A DNA stretch of 64,000 bases, from contig CANNZV010000510.1 in the NCBI GenBank assembly GCA_947561585.1, positions 1-64,000 on the forward strand, written 5' to 3'. Positions within the stretch are counted from its first letter, which is position 1. Each line of letters begins with the position of its first letter. Positions 1-11,756 of the stretch are shown in pieces. Position numbers and translations under genes: made by a program. The stretch is from Caprella mutica. Its lineage: Eukaryota > Arthropoda > Malacostraca > Amphipoda > Caprellidae. The notes beneath the pieces were generated by a model. That model searched no databases. It had not been told where the DNA came from and saw only the letters and a list, made by a program, of their open reading frames with translations.

Positions 1-232
1 TTTGCATTTATTAATTATAGGAATTAATGAAGGTGTTACATCATAAGCTCTATTGATTGAATTTTGATGATGCAGTGTATAAAATGATTCTAATCTTCTA
101 CGTTGCCAAACATTTTGATTTTGTTGTAAAACTCTCGTTTCAGTAAATTTGAAAGTATGTCCAGTGTCTCGTGAGTGTTGGTAAACCTGGCTATTCTCTT
201 TTCCAATCCTAACATCTTCCAATCCTAACATC
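1..232 (-). pseudogene. Penelope-like element, GIY-YIG C-terminal fragment
   Basis: Read on the minus strand, a frame stays open from about 230 to the window edge. It contains QVYQHSRDTGHTFKF, then WQRRRLESF and SINRAYDV. This matches the C-terminal part of the GIY-YIG endonuclease of Penelope-like retroelements: a His-rich 'H..TGH.F.F' block, then 'WQRR..ES', then 'INR'. In those elements the domain follows the reverse transcriptase and nicks target DNA. The catalytic GIY-YIG core would lie upstream and is absent here; above 232 the sequence runs into a minisatellite, so the fragment is 5'-truncated. The 3' end lies outside the window. Family assignment is by motif recognition only. Confidence 0.6.
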
Positions 233-239
233 TCTAAAG

Positions 240-1020
240 TCATATAGAAATAGGTACATAACTATAGAGGTTGACCGTTTTCAATCGCTCCTCTATACTA
301 TGGTAGAAATAGGTACATAATTATAGAGGTTGTCCGTTTTCAATCGCGCCTCTAAAGTCATATAGAAATAGGTACTTAACTGTAGAGGTTGACCGTTTTC
401 AATCGCGCCTCTATAGTTTGATGGGAATAAATAAACAACCATAGAGGTTGACCGTTTTCAATCGCGCCTCTACAGTCAGATAGAAATAGGTACATAACCA
501 TAGAGGTTGTCCGTTTTCAATCGCACCTCTACAGTCAGATAGAAATAGGTACATAACCATAGAGGTTGTCCGTTTTCAATCGCACCTCTACAGTCAGATA
601 GAAATAAGTACATAACTATGGAGGTTGTCCGTTTTCAATCGCGCTTCTACAGTCATATAGAAATAGGTACATAACTATAGAGGTTGTCCGTTTTCAATCG
701 CGCCTCTACAATCAGATAGAAATAGGTACATAACTTTAGAGGTTGTCCGTTTTCAATCGCGCCTCTACAGTCAGATAGAAATAGGTACTTAACTATAGAG
801 GTTGTCCGTTTTCAATCGCGCCTCTACAACCATATAGAAATAGGTACATAACTATAGAGGTTGTCCGTTTTCAATCGCGCCTCTACAGTCATATAGAAAT
901 AGGTACTTAACTATAGAGGTTGTCCGTTTTCAATCGCGCCTCTACACCCATATAGAAATAGGTACATAACCATAGAGGTTGTCCGTTTTCAATCGCGCCT
1001 CTATAGTCAGATAGAAATAG
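240..1020. repeat. 60-bp minisatellite, about 13 copies
   Basis: A 59-60 bp unit recurs 13 times, marked by GTTTTCAATCGC. Each unit carries the arms TAGAGG and CCTCTA around that core, so every repeat can fold into a hairpin. Copies differ by a few substitutions. The array starts at the end of the Penelope-like fragment. Confidence 0.95.
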
Positions 1021-1815
1021 GATCATCAGGGCGTACTTAAGTTCATCAAGACACACTCAGGATTATCAGGATCATCAGGACACACTCAGGATCATCAGGA
1101 CACTCTTAGGATCATCAGGACACACTTAGGATCATCAGGACACACTTAGGATCATCAGGACACACTTAGGATCATCAGGACACACTTAGGATCATCAGGA
1201 CACACTTAGGATCATCAGGACACACTTAGGATCATCAGGACACACTTAGGATCATCAGGACACACACAGGATCATCAGGACACACACAGGATCATCAGGA
1301 CACACATAGGATCATCAGGACACACATAGGATCATCAGGACACACTTAGGATCATCAGGACACACATAGGATCATCAGGACACACATAGGATCATCAGGA
1401 CACACATAGGATCATCAGGACACACATAGGATCATCAGGACACACTTAGGATCATCAGGAAACACTTAGGATCAATAGGACACACTTAGGATCAATAGGA
1501 CACACTTAGGATCAATAGGACACACTTAGGATCAATAGGACACACTTAGGATCAATAGGACACACTTAGGATCAATAGGACACACTTAGGTTCAACTGTA
1601 CACACTTAAGATCTGGACGAAACTCTTAGGATCAACAAGACACACATAAGATCAACAGGACACACTTAGGATCAATAGGACACATTTAGGATCAATAGGA
1701 CCCACTTAAGATCTACAGGAAACTCTTAGGATTAACATGACACACATAAGATCTACAGGACACACTTTTGATCAACAAGACACACTTAAGATCCATAGGA
1801 CACACATATGGATCA
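1021..1815. repeat. 20-bp minisatellite
   Basis: About 38 tandem copies of a 20-bp unit close to ATCATCAGGACACACTTAGG. The central copies (1140-1440) are nearly identical. Runs of shared variants (ACACAC, ACATAG, ATCAATAGG) show local expansion, and copies degrade after about 1580. It abuts the 60-bp array with no spacer. Confidence 0.95.
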
Positions 1816-1825
1816 AGAGGACACA

Positions 1826-3220
1826 CGTATAGCAACAATTAATGTATAGGAATAGAGAAGATAAATATGAATAGAGAACATACATAGAAACAAGGAGATA
1901 AAACACACTTGATTTTGTAACAGATATATAGAAAGTAAAAATATTCTAGAGAATTAATGTAGTAAGCAATAGCTAAGTTAGTAACAAATTTTCTAATTTT
2001 TGTCTCATATCTCAATACTAAATAGATTGTTAATTAATATTAATAAACTTTAGGATATATAGCTTAAATAGAAAGACGGTATCCAACATACAACCATTGG
2101 TCATAAAATTCATTGTCAGGTCCAGGTTTTTCCACCCTTCTCCTGATGATGAATAGAAATCTTTCTATTCGAAAGCTTGATATCTGAAAAAACCTTCAAC
2201 GCAGAGTTTAAATAACCTCTAATATTATGGATTTCCCGTTGAGTTTGAATCTTTTCAATCAAACGCACTAAAAGTATTTGATAGGAAAACTAATCTGAAT
2301 ACAATATAGGCCTTTTATTTACAAAATAACATGATATTGTTTATTCATTATCCAATTGACTTTATATAAGAATTAATGCAAAAGATTTACACATGTCTTG
2401 ATTTTTTAAAATATTATTTACCATGTAATCTCTATTTTTTTTATTTAAATGACTTTTAAATATATGTTTACTTAGATTTTATCTTTTCTGTAAAAAATAA
2501 AGAATAAAATGAACCTCCATTCATTAATTTATTCATAGATCAATTTATTCATCAGTATATATTCTAATTAATTCAAAACGAAATATTTTAATTTTGAATA
2601 TTTTTGTAAGTTAATTTCCCGTTTACAGCATTTTTTATTTTGGTGTTATTTAAATATATATATAAAACATATATAAAATGAGATTAATTTTGAAAATATA
2701 TATTATAATGTTAATAAAAAAATAGGTATGTTATTTTTCTTTCGTAATTGTAATATAGCATTCATTAAGCTTCGAATAAAATTATATCAGGAAGAATAGA
2801 ATTATATTTATTTTATTTGAGATTACTAAGTATCATAGATAAACATTATTCCAAGTGTAATTACATAAAATTTATATGTCACTCGTTCACATTAATTATA
2901 AAAATAAAAAAACAAATAAAAATGTATTCAGAAAAAGATTAGATTAAAAATAATTAAGCTATGAATTTCAACATGATAATTATTTGAATTTAATTTTAGG
3001 TTGGAAATAAAAAAATTAAATCGAAAGGCATCATCAAATTTTCAAAACTAAGTAAATAAAGATAAGCATCCGAATGATACACCGAATTACTCGTGTCTTA
3101 TTAAACGAAAAATAGGTTGTGAACATTAACTATAGTTGAGAGAAGAAAGTTGCTCTTATTCAACATAGGTATTATAAAACTATAATGGGTGTAAGGCGTA
3201 TTATAATAGGTATAATATGT
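1826..3220. other. AT-rich non-coding stretch
   Basis: No convincing coding frame. The only recognisable item is a short dispersed repeat at 2165-2236. Confidence 0.6.
2165..2236 (+). repeat. Dispersed repeat, copy 1
   Basis: A segment containing CAACGCAGAGTTTAAATAAC recurs at 33425-33486 in the same orientation, both times shortly after an AAGCTTGA...CTGAAAAAA stretch. Probably two fragments of one interspersed repeat of unknown class. Confidence 0.7.
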
Positions 3221-3224
3221 TTTT

Positions 3225-3475
3225 AAGTAAAACTCCTGAGTTATGAAGCACTCGAGTAATGAAGGACCTGAGTTATGAAATGCATCTGAGATATGAAGTA
3301 TTTTCTATGTTTAAATTATAAAAAACGATATACGTCATGAATTCCGTCCTAGATATCCCTCAAAAATCCTATTTTTTCCGAGATTTTAATCATAGAAAAC
3401 TATCAGAGTCCCTGAGTAATGAAGTGGCTCTGAGTTATGAAGTATTCAATACTCCATAACTCAGGACTTCATAAC
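3225..3475. repeat. CTGAGTTATGAAG repeat cluster ending in a hairpin
   Basis: Variants of CTGAGTTATGAAG occur at least five times. At 3429-3464 one is followed almost at once by its reverse complement (CTCCATAACTCAG), giving arms of about 17 bp with one mismatch and essentially no loop. Probably a small palindromic element. Confidence 0.6.
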
Positions 3476-3624
3476 TGTATTTATAATACTAAGAAGGGTA
3501 TTATACTACTATATATAAAAATAACAAGACAAAATACATATGCAATGTTAATACATATTATATTAATACGAAAATCTAGTAATAAATGCCTCAATATCAT
3601 TTTACAAATCTTAGCTGGTAGCAA

Positions 3625-3745
3625 TTATTTTCGGGCCAATGTTGTCCCAATATTGCCACTGTTGTACCAAAATTGCCACTGTTGTCCCAATATTGCCACT
3701 GTTGTACCAAAATTGCCAATATTGTCCCAATATTGACCCGTGAAA
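3625..3745 (+). repeat. 36-bp alternating minisatellite
   Basis: Alternating half-units TTGTCCCAATATTGCCA and TTGTACCAAAATTGCCA make a period of about 36 bp. Its first unit starts CGGGCCAATGTTG, a motif that reappears inverted at 45485-45555. The short frames crossing it are by-products of the repeat. Confidence 0.8.
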
Positions 3746-3749
3746 CATT

Positions 3750-4698
3750 TCTACCTGGGAATTTATGATTTTTGTCTAAAGTTTTAAATGATTTCAAAAT
3801 ACTTAATTTTTGGTATTCACTTCATAGTTTAGTATTTTTAGTATTGCAGAGAATGGATTATTCAAATGGTAATGAATTTTATTTTATTGCAGTGGGCAGC
3901 TGAATGTATATGCAGAAAAATAAAACAGGGAGATGCACTATCAGAGAAAAGAGCGATTTTATTGTTTTATCAACTAATTTAGATTAATTAATCGATTTTT
4001 TAGATCAATTGCCTTTTGGGCTTTGTTAGCAACTTTCTTTTTAGAAAATGTGAAAAAATCATTACAGATAGACTTTTGTTCATTTTTTGTTTCATAATTA
4101 ATGTTACTTAGATTCTATTTATAAACAAAGTACCTACATGCTATTAAATTAGGAAAAGATTAGTTCTAATATGTTTAAGAAGCAATGTATTTGAAATAAG
4201 GTATAATATTTAGTGGCAGCCTATATACATTAATGTCTGGAATTACTTACACAATGATCGAGATAAAAATATTAATGAATATATATTTCTATTTGATAAT
4301 TGTATATGTTAATATAGAATTATTGAAATGGACTGTATATTTGTTATCCTATTCTATTATTTATATCGTGAAAAATATCTAGTTATTTACAAAGGATTAG
4401 TAGATCATAATACAAAATTATGATACGAAATATATAATACCAACTAAATTTTTCTATTACTGTGACAGTTTATTTCAAGAATTCCACCCACTACACACAA
4501 TGGTACAGAATTAAATCCAAGAGTGGGAGGTTGCCATGTACCTTTTTGTCTCAACTTTTTTTGTCTAAACAACTCCTAGACGCTTTTCCTCTGTAATCCT
4601 CAGCGACATCCAAACACACAATGCTTTATTTCACTGATTGGACTCTTGTTCTTTATACAGGATTCTAAATTAATAATTGAAATAAGGACCAATTATTA
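3750..4698. other. AT-rich non-coding stretch
   Basis: Nothing beyond low-complexity AT-rich sequence was recognised. Confidence 0.5.
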
Positions 4699-4823
4699 GG
4701 GCAATGTCACACGAGCGTTTTTTCGCAGCGTTTTTGACTCTGAAGAAATTATTGTTAAACCCATTTCATATTTATCCATGTGGAGCGTTGAAAACGCTCC
4801 AAAAACGCTCGTGTGACATTGCC
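4699..4823. mobile_element. Palindromic MITE, TTA target duplication
   Basis: A 125-bp element with perfect 24-bp terminal inverted repeats beginning GGGCAATGTCACACGAGC. It is flanked by TTA on both sides (4696-4698 and 4824-4826). A TTA duplication and GGGC ends are typical of PIF/Harbinger-type (Tourist-like) MITEs. It has no coding capacity. Confidence 0.85.
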
Positions 4824-4829
4824 CTTATA

Positions 4830-6860
4830 TGTAAAAACCGATGGATATGATGAAAGTCTCTCGAATTGTCTTTCATTTTTAAAATGTCATGTGAAAGTGA
4901 CTCCTAAAATATTCATTAGTGTGACAAAGTGTTCTTATATCACAATGTGATCAGTTTAACATTTTGGAATGGACAGATACACATTTGAAGTCTTTAAATA
5001 GAAAAAGCCTCCTACATTTTGTGACCATTTGCCTCTGTTCGTTCTTTTTTTTTCTTGGGAGATCGAAGAGTTTTACAGGGATTTAAAATAAACACTGTCG
5101 GGATTTACATTCAATTTCAGTTCGTTTTTATTAGGATTTCAAGAAAAGGAATTGGACACATTAGGTAGAAGAATTTAATATATTCTTTACTGAAATAATG
5201 AATAGAGTTAAATAACGTGTTTCGCATTCAATTGTTTAAAAACGTTTTTTTCTTTCATATAATTATGTAAATGTTAATATGAAAAAATGTAAAATTTGTT
5301 CAAGCCACCAAATTGGAAGTTTTCATATTTTTTCATTTCATAAAAAAAGACAAAATACCCACGTTCAAATGTTCGTAATTAAAATATACCTATGTTCATT
5401 TATTAATAACTTGTATAGTTATTAATTTTTATTCAAATGACATATGTAAATGCAATATTTAATATAATTATAAATCATAGATATATGATATTTCTTCTTT
5501 AGATAGAATAGAAGTAAGATTAGGTAACAAACTAAGATAAAATATGTAACATATTATAAATTCCAATTCTCTTGCCAATTTCCTTTACATAAAATAGAGT
5601 TCGATTGCCATTGGTAATTTTGGTAGAACTTTATAATATAGGTAATTCTTTCATTCTGTCTTTGTTGAGATTCCTTTGATCAATTTTCACAGGTTTTATC
5701 TTCTAAATAGCTGAACAATATATGATAAAAGCTTATATAAAATTGTTTATCCTGCATTGAAGATGAAGGAGAAATCTTAGGAATATTACAAAAATATCAA
5801 ATGATTAAATTAGAAATGGTATCATTACATGTTTTAAATTATTCAACCATAGAGTTAGTGTGTTTAATATTTGGCTAAGGAGTACCATCTACTATAGCTG
5901 TAATTTAGAAATTGATTTATGACCAACTAAAACCTTCTTTTCAATTTATGAAGTTTCAATTTCAGTGATGTTGTATCATTGTTTATTAACCCTTTTGGCA
6001 TAATTACAAAAAAAAAAAAATAGTGAGCATCTTGAAATTTCATGGGTTTTTAAGTCTTGAGTTTCCGATTCATTTTAGTTAAGTATTTCGTATTAGGTAT
6101 TGACTTATTATTGTTTAAAGAAAGAATTAACGACCAGCATCTTTAGTAGTAACACATTAGTAAGTCATCAACTAATGTTTAAATTCATTCCATATAATAA
6201 TATTCTAGCCACAAAAAGCCTACCAATAATTGCAGGCTATACCAAATAGCTAATGATTCCATATTTTAAACCACCAAAATTTCTTCCTAAAGGACATCAC
6301 ACATTATAGAAAAAAAAAAACGAAAAGGTTATCTATCTAATACTTTTCAAAAAATAAGTTTGAGTGTTTTAAAGCCTCGTATACCAATAGTTCTAAGGTA
6401 TATTATCTTTATCAAGGCTGCTCTGTAGGATAGTAGGAATAGCACTAAGAACTAATTATTAGAGACTGATTATATATAAAACCTACAAAGGGAAGTGATT
6501 TTCTTTCATGCTTAGGAGTGCAGAGAACTTTTAATTTGAAATGATAATCAAAGGAATTCATTTATTAATTCATTTCTTTGATAAATAATAAGCACGAATA
6601 AGTGCATTGATAATTTGTTCATTGATAATATATTAGATATCGGTTGGGGGAATTCAATAGAAAAAGAAACTAATTTAAAATTATATCTGCATAATATTTT
6701 ATATTGATTGGATTATGTCGATATTATATTTATTTTAATTGTTGAAACCTCATAAAATTTAACCGAAAATTATAAATGATTTTCTATATTCAATTGATTT
6801 TAGGAAATTATATAAAAAACTAAATTAAATAATGTTTTAATCTTATTATCTTAATATTTT
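4830..6860. other. AT-rich non-coding stretch
   Basis: No coding frame, RNA gene or repeat could be supported. Confidence 0.5.
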
Positions 6861-6861
6861 T

Positions 6862-7330
6862 AGCTATCCATTGGATACCTCCTGAAGAAGATAGCAATAT
6901 CCATTGGATACTTCCTGCATAAGATAGCTGTATCCATTGGATTGCTCCTGTAGAAGATTGCAGTATCCATTGGATACCTCCTGTAGAAGATAGCAATGTC
7001 CATTGGATACCTCCTGAAGAAGATAGCAATGTCCATTGGATACCTCCTGAAGAAGATAGCAGTATCCATTGGATACCTCCTGAAGAAGATAGCAATATCC
7101 ATTGGATACCTCCTGAAGAAGATAGCAATATCCATTGGATACCTCCTGAAGAAGATAGCAATATCCATTGGATACCTCCTGTAGAAGATAGCAATATCCA
7201 TTGGATACCTCCTGAAGAAGATAGCAATATCCATTGGATTCCTGCTGCAGATGATAGCAATATCCATTGGATACCTCCTGCAGATGATAGCAATATCCAT
7301 TGGATAGCCCCTACAGAAGATATTGTTATC
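6862..7330. repeat. 33-bp minisatellite, about 14 copies
   Basis: Each unit contains the palindrome ATCCATTGGAT followed by ACCTCCTGAAGAAG. The unit length is divisible by three, so long repetitive frames stay open on both strands (GGIQWILLSSS or RRYPMDIAIFF periods). These are by-products of the period, not genes. Confidence 0.95.
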
Positions 7331-7928
7331 CACTTCAGTGGCGCTAAAGGGTGAAAGTTTTGATGAAGTGTCTCTGCCAGACTAACTTCTCACTAATATT
7401 TGAGGCTCGGCATCATCCCTCTGAGATTTTATAATAGAATGAGAAATGAGATACTAGTACTCCCAGACTTGTTAAAATTAGGAACTATCAAAGGAAAGAG
7501 CAGTCTCCACAGGATGTCAATTTCTCAAATCACAGTTTTCTAATTCTTCATAATTTTCAAATAAGTGGAAATGGGAAAGTAGTAAACTGTCGAAATATTA
7601 TTAAAGAATTTGGGAGAAATTGGCTCTGATACAAATCGTATCAAAATTGAATTATCAAATTCTTAACAATTAGCTACATTTGCTAAGTTATCTTTCTCTA
7701 TCTATTCCTCTTCATTATTTTTCCAATCAGTTATTTATAATAAGATCTTTCCATTTCTCTTTCACAGTTTGTTTTTCCGCTATCAATAAGATTAGATAAG
7801 AATCATACAGAGAGAGCACCAGCTAGCAGAAATGTCGTATGAATTTCTTGTCACGCGAGTACAATAAATTATTCGTACGTCACTCGAAATGATTTATGTT
7901 CATTGCTGCAATTGTATGTGTAATTTAG
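7331..7928. other. Unannotated stretch between minisatellites
   Basis: Moderately AT-rich unique sequence. Nothing recognisable. Confidence 0.5.
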
Positions 7929-8541
7929 GGCACACTATAAACCTATAGTGCACTGTACTATAAACCTATAGTGCACTGTACTATAAACCTATAGTGCACT
8001 GCACTATAAACCTATAGTGCACTGTACTATAAACCTATAGTGCACTGTACTATAAACCTATAGTGCACTGTACTATAAACCTATAGTGCACTGCACTATA
8101 AACTTATAGTGCACTGTACTATAAACTTATAGTGCACTGTACTATAAACCTATAGTGCACTGTACTATAAACCTATAGTGCACTGTACTATAAACTTATA
8201 GTGCACTGTACCATAAACATATAGTGCACTGTACTATAAACCTATAGTGCACTGTTCTATAAACCTATAGTGCACTGTACTATAACCATATAGTGCACTG
8301 TACTATAACCATATAGTGCACTGTTCTATAAACCTATAGTGCACTGTACTATAACCATATAGTGCACTGTACTATAACCATATAGTGCACTGTTCTATAA
8401 ACCTATAGTGCACTGTACTATAACCATATAGTGCACTGTACTATAACCATATAGTGCACTGTTCTATAAACCTATAGTGCACTGTACTATAACCATATAG
8501 TGCACTGTACTATAAACCTATAGTGAACTGTACTATAAGCA
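7929..8541. repeat. 23-bp palindromic minisatellite, about 26 copies
   Basis: The unit is close to ACTATAAACCTATAGTGCACTGT. ACTATA and TATAGT pair around AACC, so each unit is a hairpin. Later copies (8280-8510) alternate with an ATAACCATATAG variant in a higher-order pattern. Confidence 0.95.
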
Positions 8542-8670
8542 TGCTTGAATAAGTATAATTAATTGAGCAGAATGGTATATTCAGTTGTTATTTATAAACT
8601 GTACAAAAAATATTTACTTTTTCATTTAATATTTTAAAAATTAATGCATGAAATGACCCTCAAATTGGCA

Positions 8671-8779
8671 GACACTCACAGTTCTCTGAGCGTTGGCAAT
8701 AACATATATCATAACCATTAAACATTTCTAATTTATCTTTATCATGAAATATGTCTACCCAGTTTCCGAGTACTGTGAG
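8671..8779. mobile_element. Small TIR element, CTCACAGTACTCGGA family
   Basis: Imperfect inverted ends: CTCACAGTTCTCTGAG on the left, and on the right TTTCCGAGTACTGTGAG, the inverse of CTCACAGTACTCGGAAA. The same end occurs singly at 44533-44551 and as an inverted pair at 62648-62795, which supports a dispersed MITE-like family. Confidence 0.5.
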
Positions 8780-8898
8780 CCTAATTCACTGCTACATTAT
8801 AACTATTTCGATTAACTTGGAAAAGGATAAAAGATGATATACATTTTAACTTTCTTAAAAAAGTGACTCTACTTACATGTACTTAAGATTCACTCCAA

Positions 8899-9117
8899 CA
8901 AAACAAATGTAAATTATGTTTGACATTAATCTCAGAAGGAGTTAAAGGAGCAACAAAGGCTTTGTAGATAATACATCACATCCTTTACTCTTATCCTACA
9001 AACTCCTTTGTTCTTTGTACCAATGAACACAAAACTGTAAAAAGAAAATGGTGAGAGTTGGAACAACTCATTGGTGACGTCATCCCTGCCAGTCTTTATC
9101 TTTAACAGACAGGAAAT
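8899..9117 (-). repeat. Mirror island A, left copy
   Basis: 219 bp matching the reverse complement of 59583-59801 at 217 of 219 positions with no gap, while no similarity was noticed immediately outside. Both copies can be read through a 61-residue frame ending SLCCSFNSF, and the one difference inside it is synonymous. The region lacks TIRs and a target duplication. It could be a short transposon copy, an exon or a conserved non-coding element. Its position fits the mirror order described in the findings. Confidence 0.9.
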
Positions 9118-9202
9118 GGAGATCAGAGTTAAGAGATATAGTAATGATGATAAGAGATGAATTATGAATTTCAAAAATTTTAAAGGTTGAATGTAATATA
9201 TT

Positions 9203-9287
9203 GGGTAGAGGTAGAGGTAGAGATAGAGACAGAGGTAGAGAGAGAGATAGAGGTAGAGGTAGAGAGAGAGATAGAGAGAGAGAACAT
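9203..9287 (+). repeat. GAGGTA/GAGA purine microsatellite
   Basis: Simple polypurine tract of GAGGTA hexamers and GAGA runs. The Leu/Ser-rich frame on the minus strand is an artefact of it. Confidence 0.9.
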
Positions 9288-9299
9288 ATCATTAGATCC

Positions 9300-10214
9300 C
9301 ATTATTAGAATACATTTATTTATTACTCAGCTTTGTTAGTAATCAAAATTTTATTACAAATGGATGGTTACTTTCTTTTGCTGAGAAAAGGGTTTGATTC
9401 GAAAATATATCAGGAAATTCAAGATTAGGTTTACTATAATTATAATTTTCTGCGATGTGCTTCTATACTGTTAACAAACAGCATTAAACATTATATTTAG
9501 ATCACATATCTTTAATGAACATCAATGTTAGGTACGTCTCAAATTATATGAAAAATGACAAATTATAACCGATATATTGTTTGTACAAATTGTGTACTCT
9601 TCTGCGTACTGAGATGATATATTGAATATATTATTTTCTAACGTTACTCACAATATCATCACTCTTGAATATAATAATTCTTTCAATAAATTCCAGTTCA
9701 TTCGCTGTGTGTAAATTTGCTCGCAATTAATAACTAATTGCCGGAGATTTGCTCGTTTTTGAGCACTTCATTCGGATCACAATATTGCTAGTATTTCTAT
9801 TGCTGTTATTTCTATTCTCAAGTTTGAAATTATGTAAATAAGAAGTTCTTATATATCTTGAAGAAGCCGCAGTATTGCAATATTATTTTATTTTACAATT
9901 AATTTTTTTTTAAATTCATTCGTTGAGAATTTTTTTTATAAATTTTCTATATTTTATAAAAAATATACATTCTTTTAGTTGATGAATTTGAAATTTGATT
10001 CATTTATAAAATAAGCTTCATTTATATAATGAGATATTATATTTATATTAATTTAAATAGGGATTACCTAAAGCTTGGAAATAACCAAATAGCTTAAATT
10101 TCCATCCATTTTGAATTCCTAAGTAATGATTTTCAGCTGCTTAGGAGAACTAATGGAAAAGAAAGAAACCAACAGTAGGGAAATTTCCCTATTTTATAGA
10201 TTCACTGCAAGATA
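9300..10214. other. AT-rich non-coding stretch
   Basis: Nothing recognisable. Confidence 0.5.
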
Positions 10215-10342
10215 AATGGGTAGCATCATTAATATCTCTCTGATGCAAGTGATTAAGATATTCTTAATAGTGTAACAGCGCCTCCTAGCGGTGAGAATCA
10301 ATGACACATTTCATTAATCTTACTCCTGAAGAGGACATCTTA
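10215..10342 (-). repeat. Mirror island B, left copy
   Basis: 128 bp matching the reverse complement of 56430-56557 at 123 of 128 positions without gaps. The core CAGCGCCTCCTAGCGGTGAG is GC-rich within AT-rich DNA. Flanks show no noticeable similarity. Confidence 0.9.
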
Positions 10343-11265
10343 CAAAGTTATTTCTGAAAGCTTTAAAACTAAATAATAAAATTCAAACTGTGTTATTCAA
10401 TTTTAATTCATATAATAAGATTAATGTAGTATTTTAATGATTTAGTTATTTCATTGAAAAATTTGACACAAATAAGATTTAGTTGTACAGGAATATTTTG
10501 TATAGTGATTAATTCTATTTAAATTAAAAAAGTATACAATAATTATCATTTGATGAATTAAATTTACCAAAATGTATATACATTAGAAAAACGGTCTTTA
10601 ATATAGAAATATATATTGATTTTAACTTTTTAGTTACATTTCATTTATTGTAATTTACATATCGCCAGTACATTTTCCATTTAATTGATTCCATCAATTT
10701 GTCGACCCATCGTTTGCCAGGATAAACCGTTCATTGTTACCAGTATTCGATAACCGTCTCCCCTATTGAACATCTTCCATATCAACGAAGGTGCGCGGTC
10801 ACGTCAAAGTGTAACATCATTACAATAAATATAGACCTTGTATCAACTCTGACACAATATCAATATTGAATGTAGCTAATGGATAGGAATGCATTGGTTA
10901 TTGTTTTACTCTGATTTAAAACCAGTGGATAAGGACATACAAGATATATTATATCTTGTATCTTGTAATATTATATCGATTTATTACAAAATAATTCGAT
11001 AAATTGAAAATATAATTTTTTGTTAACCTAATTGTAATTATTTTGGTATTTAGTTAAACTGTAAATTAAATGCGTTTGCTTTTTTATATTTATAAATAGT
11101 TCTTACATATATTAAAATACATCCTAGCGTACTATTTGTTGCTGCACACAAAGTGATCTAAATTAATATATCTTCTATATTTTATCTCTAATTTCTTGTG
11201 TATTTAATTACATAGAAACTCTTGACACGAAGTCAATGGTAGCGTTTTAGCCGTGTAGTAGCCTA
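10343..11265. other. Mostly AT-rich stretch
   Basis: Part of it (10670-10810) has balanced composition but no recognisable coding frame. Confidence 0.4.
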
Positions 11266-11269
11266 TTTT

Positions 11270-11440
11270 ATGTGTGTATATCAGCAAATCCATGGTCAGA
11301 CTGGCATTAGTATTCCCGTCTTCTTTGGCTACATTTCAGGAACATTTGGTGGCGGCGCATCAGGATCTATTCTCCTAAATTGGTTAATCAGCCGGAAAAC
11401 TCGATTGCGTTTCTCAAACAAGTTGCCTTTGCTCGACTAA
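11270..11440 (+). CDS. Small hypothetical ORF, 56 codons
   Basis: An ATG-to-TAA frame with an unusual balanced, coding-like composition (GGC, GTC, TTC, TAC codons) inside very AT-rich surroundings. The peptide starts MCVYQQIHGQ, has a hydrophobic Gly-rich middle (GYISGTFGGGASGS), then ILLNWL and a basic stretch ISRKTRLRF. I do not recognise it. It could be a small peptide gene, an exon of an unseen gene, a decayed TE fragment or chance. Confidence 0.2.
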   Translation: MCVYQQIHGQTGISIPVFFGYISGTFGGGASGSILLNWLISRKTRLRFSNKLPLLD

Positions 11441-11756
11441 CTGCAAAGATTTACTCGATGTAGTCCATGAAGAGAAAACTATTCTAGGTAATTATGAAGA
11501 GTAATTTTATTAGAAGATATACTGAAACTATGAAATACTTATGATTTACAGAAATATATTAAAAAACAGAGAAATAAAACAATATCCTATCATTTTAAAG
11601 ATATTCCTTCTATTCAGCTTTCATTAATTGAACTCAATTCTAGATATCATAACTGAATTGCAATATCTCAACAGTTAGATATATCGAAAACCGCTACGAT
11701 ATTTATCAATAAGTCATTTGATAATGTTAGTGAATCGGGATATATACTAATTCGGT

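Noticed and set aside
240..1815. CRISPR-like array
   Set aside because: Units are tandem with no unique spacers, and the context is eukaryotic.
6820..7333. 157-codon frames on the minus strand
   Set aside because: They are the 33-bp minisatellite read through. Two frames of the same strand, plus one on the other, are open only because 33 is divisible by three.
7929..8541. Centromeric or telomeric satellite
   Set aside because: Only about 600 bp, with ordinary flanks.
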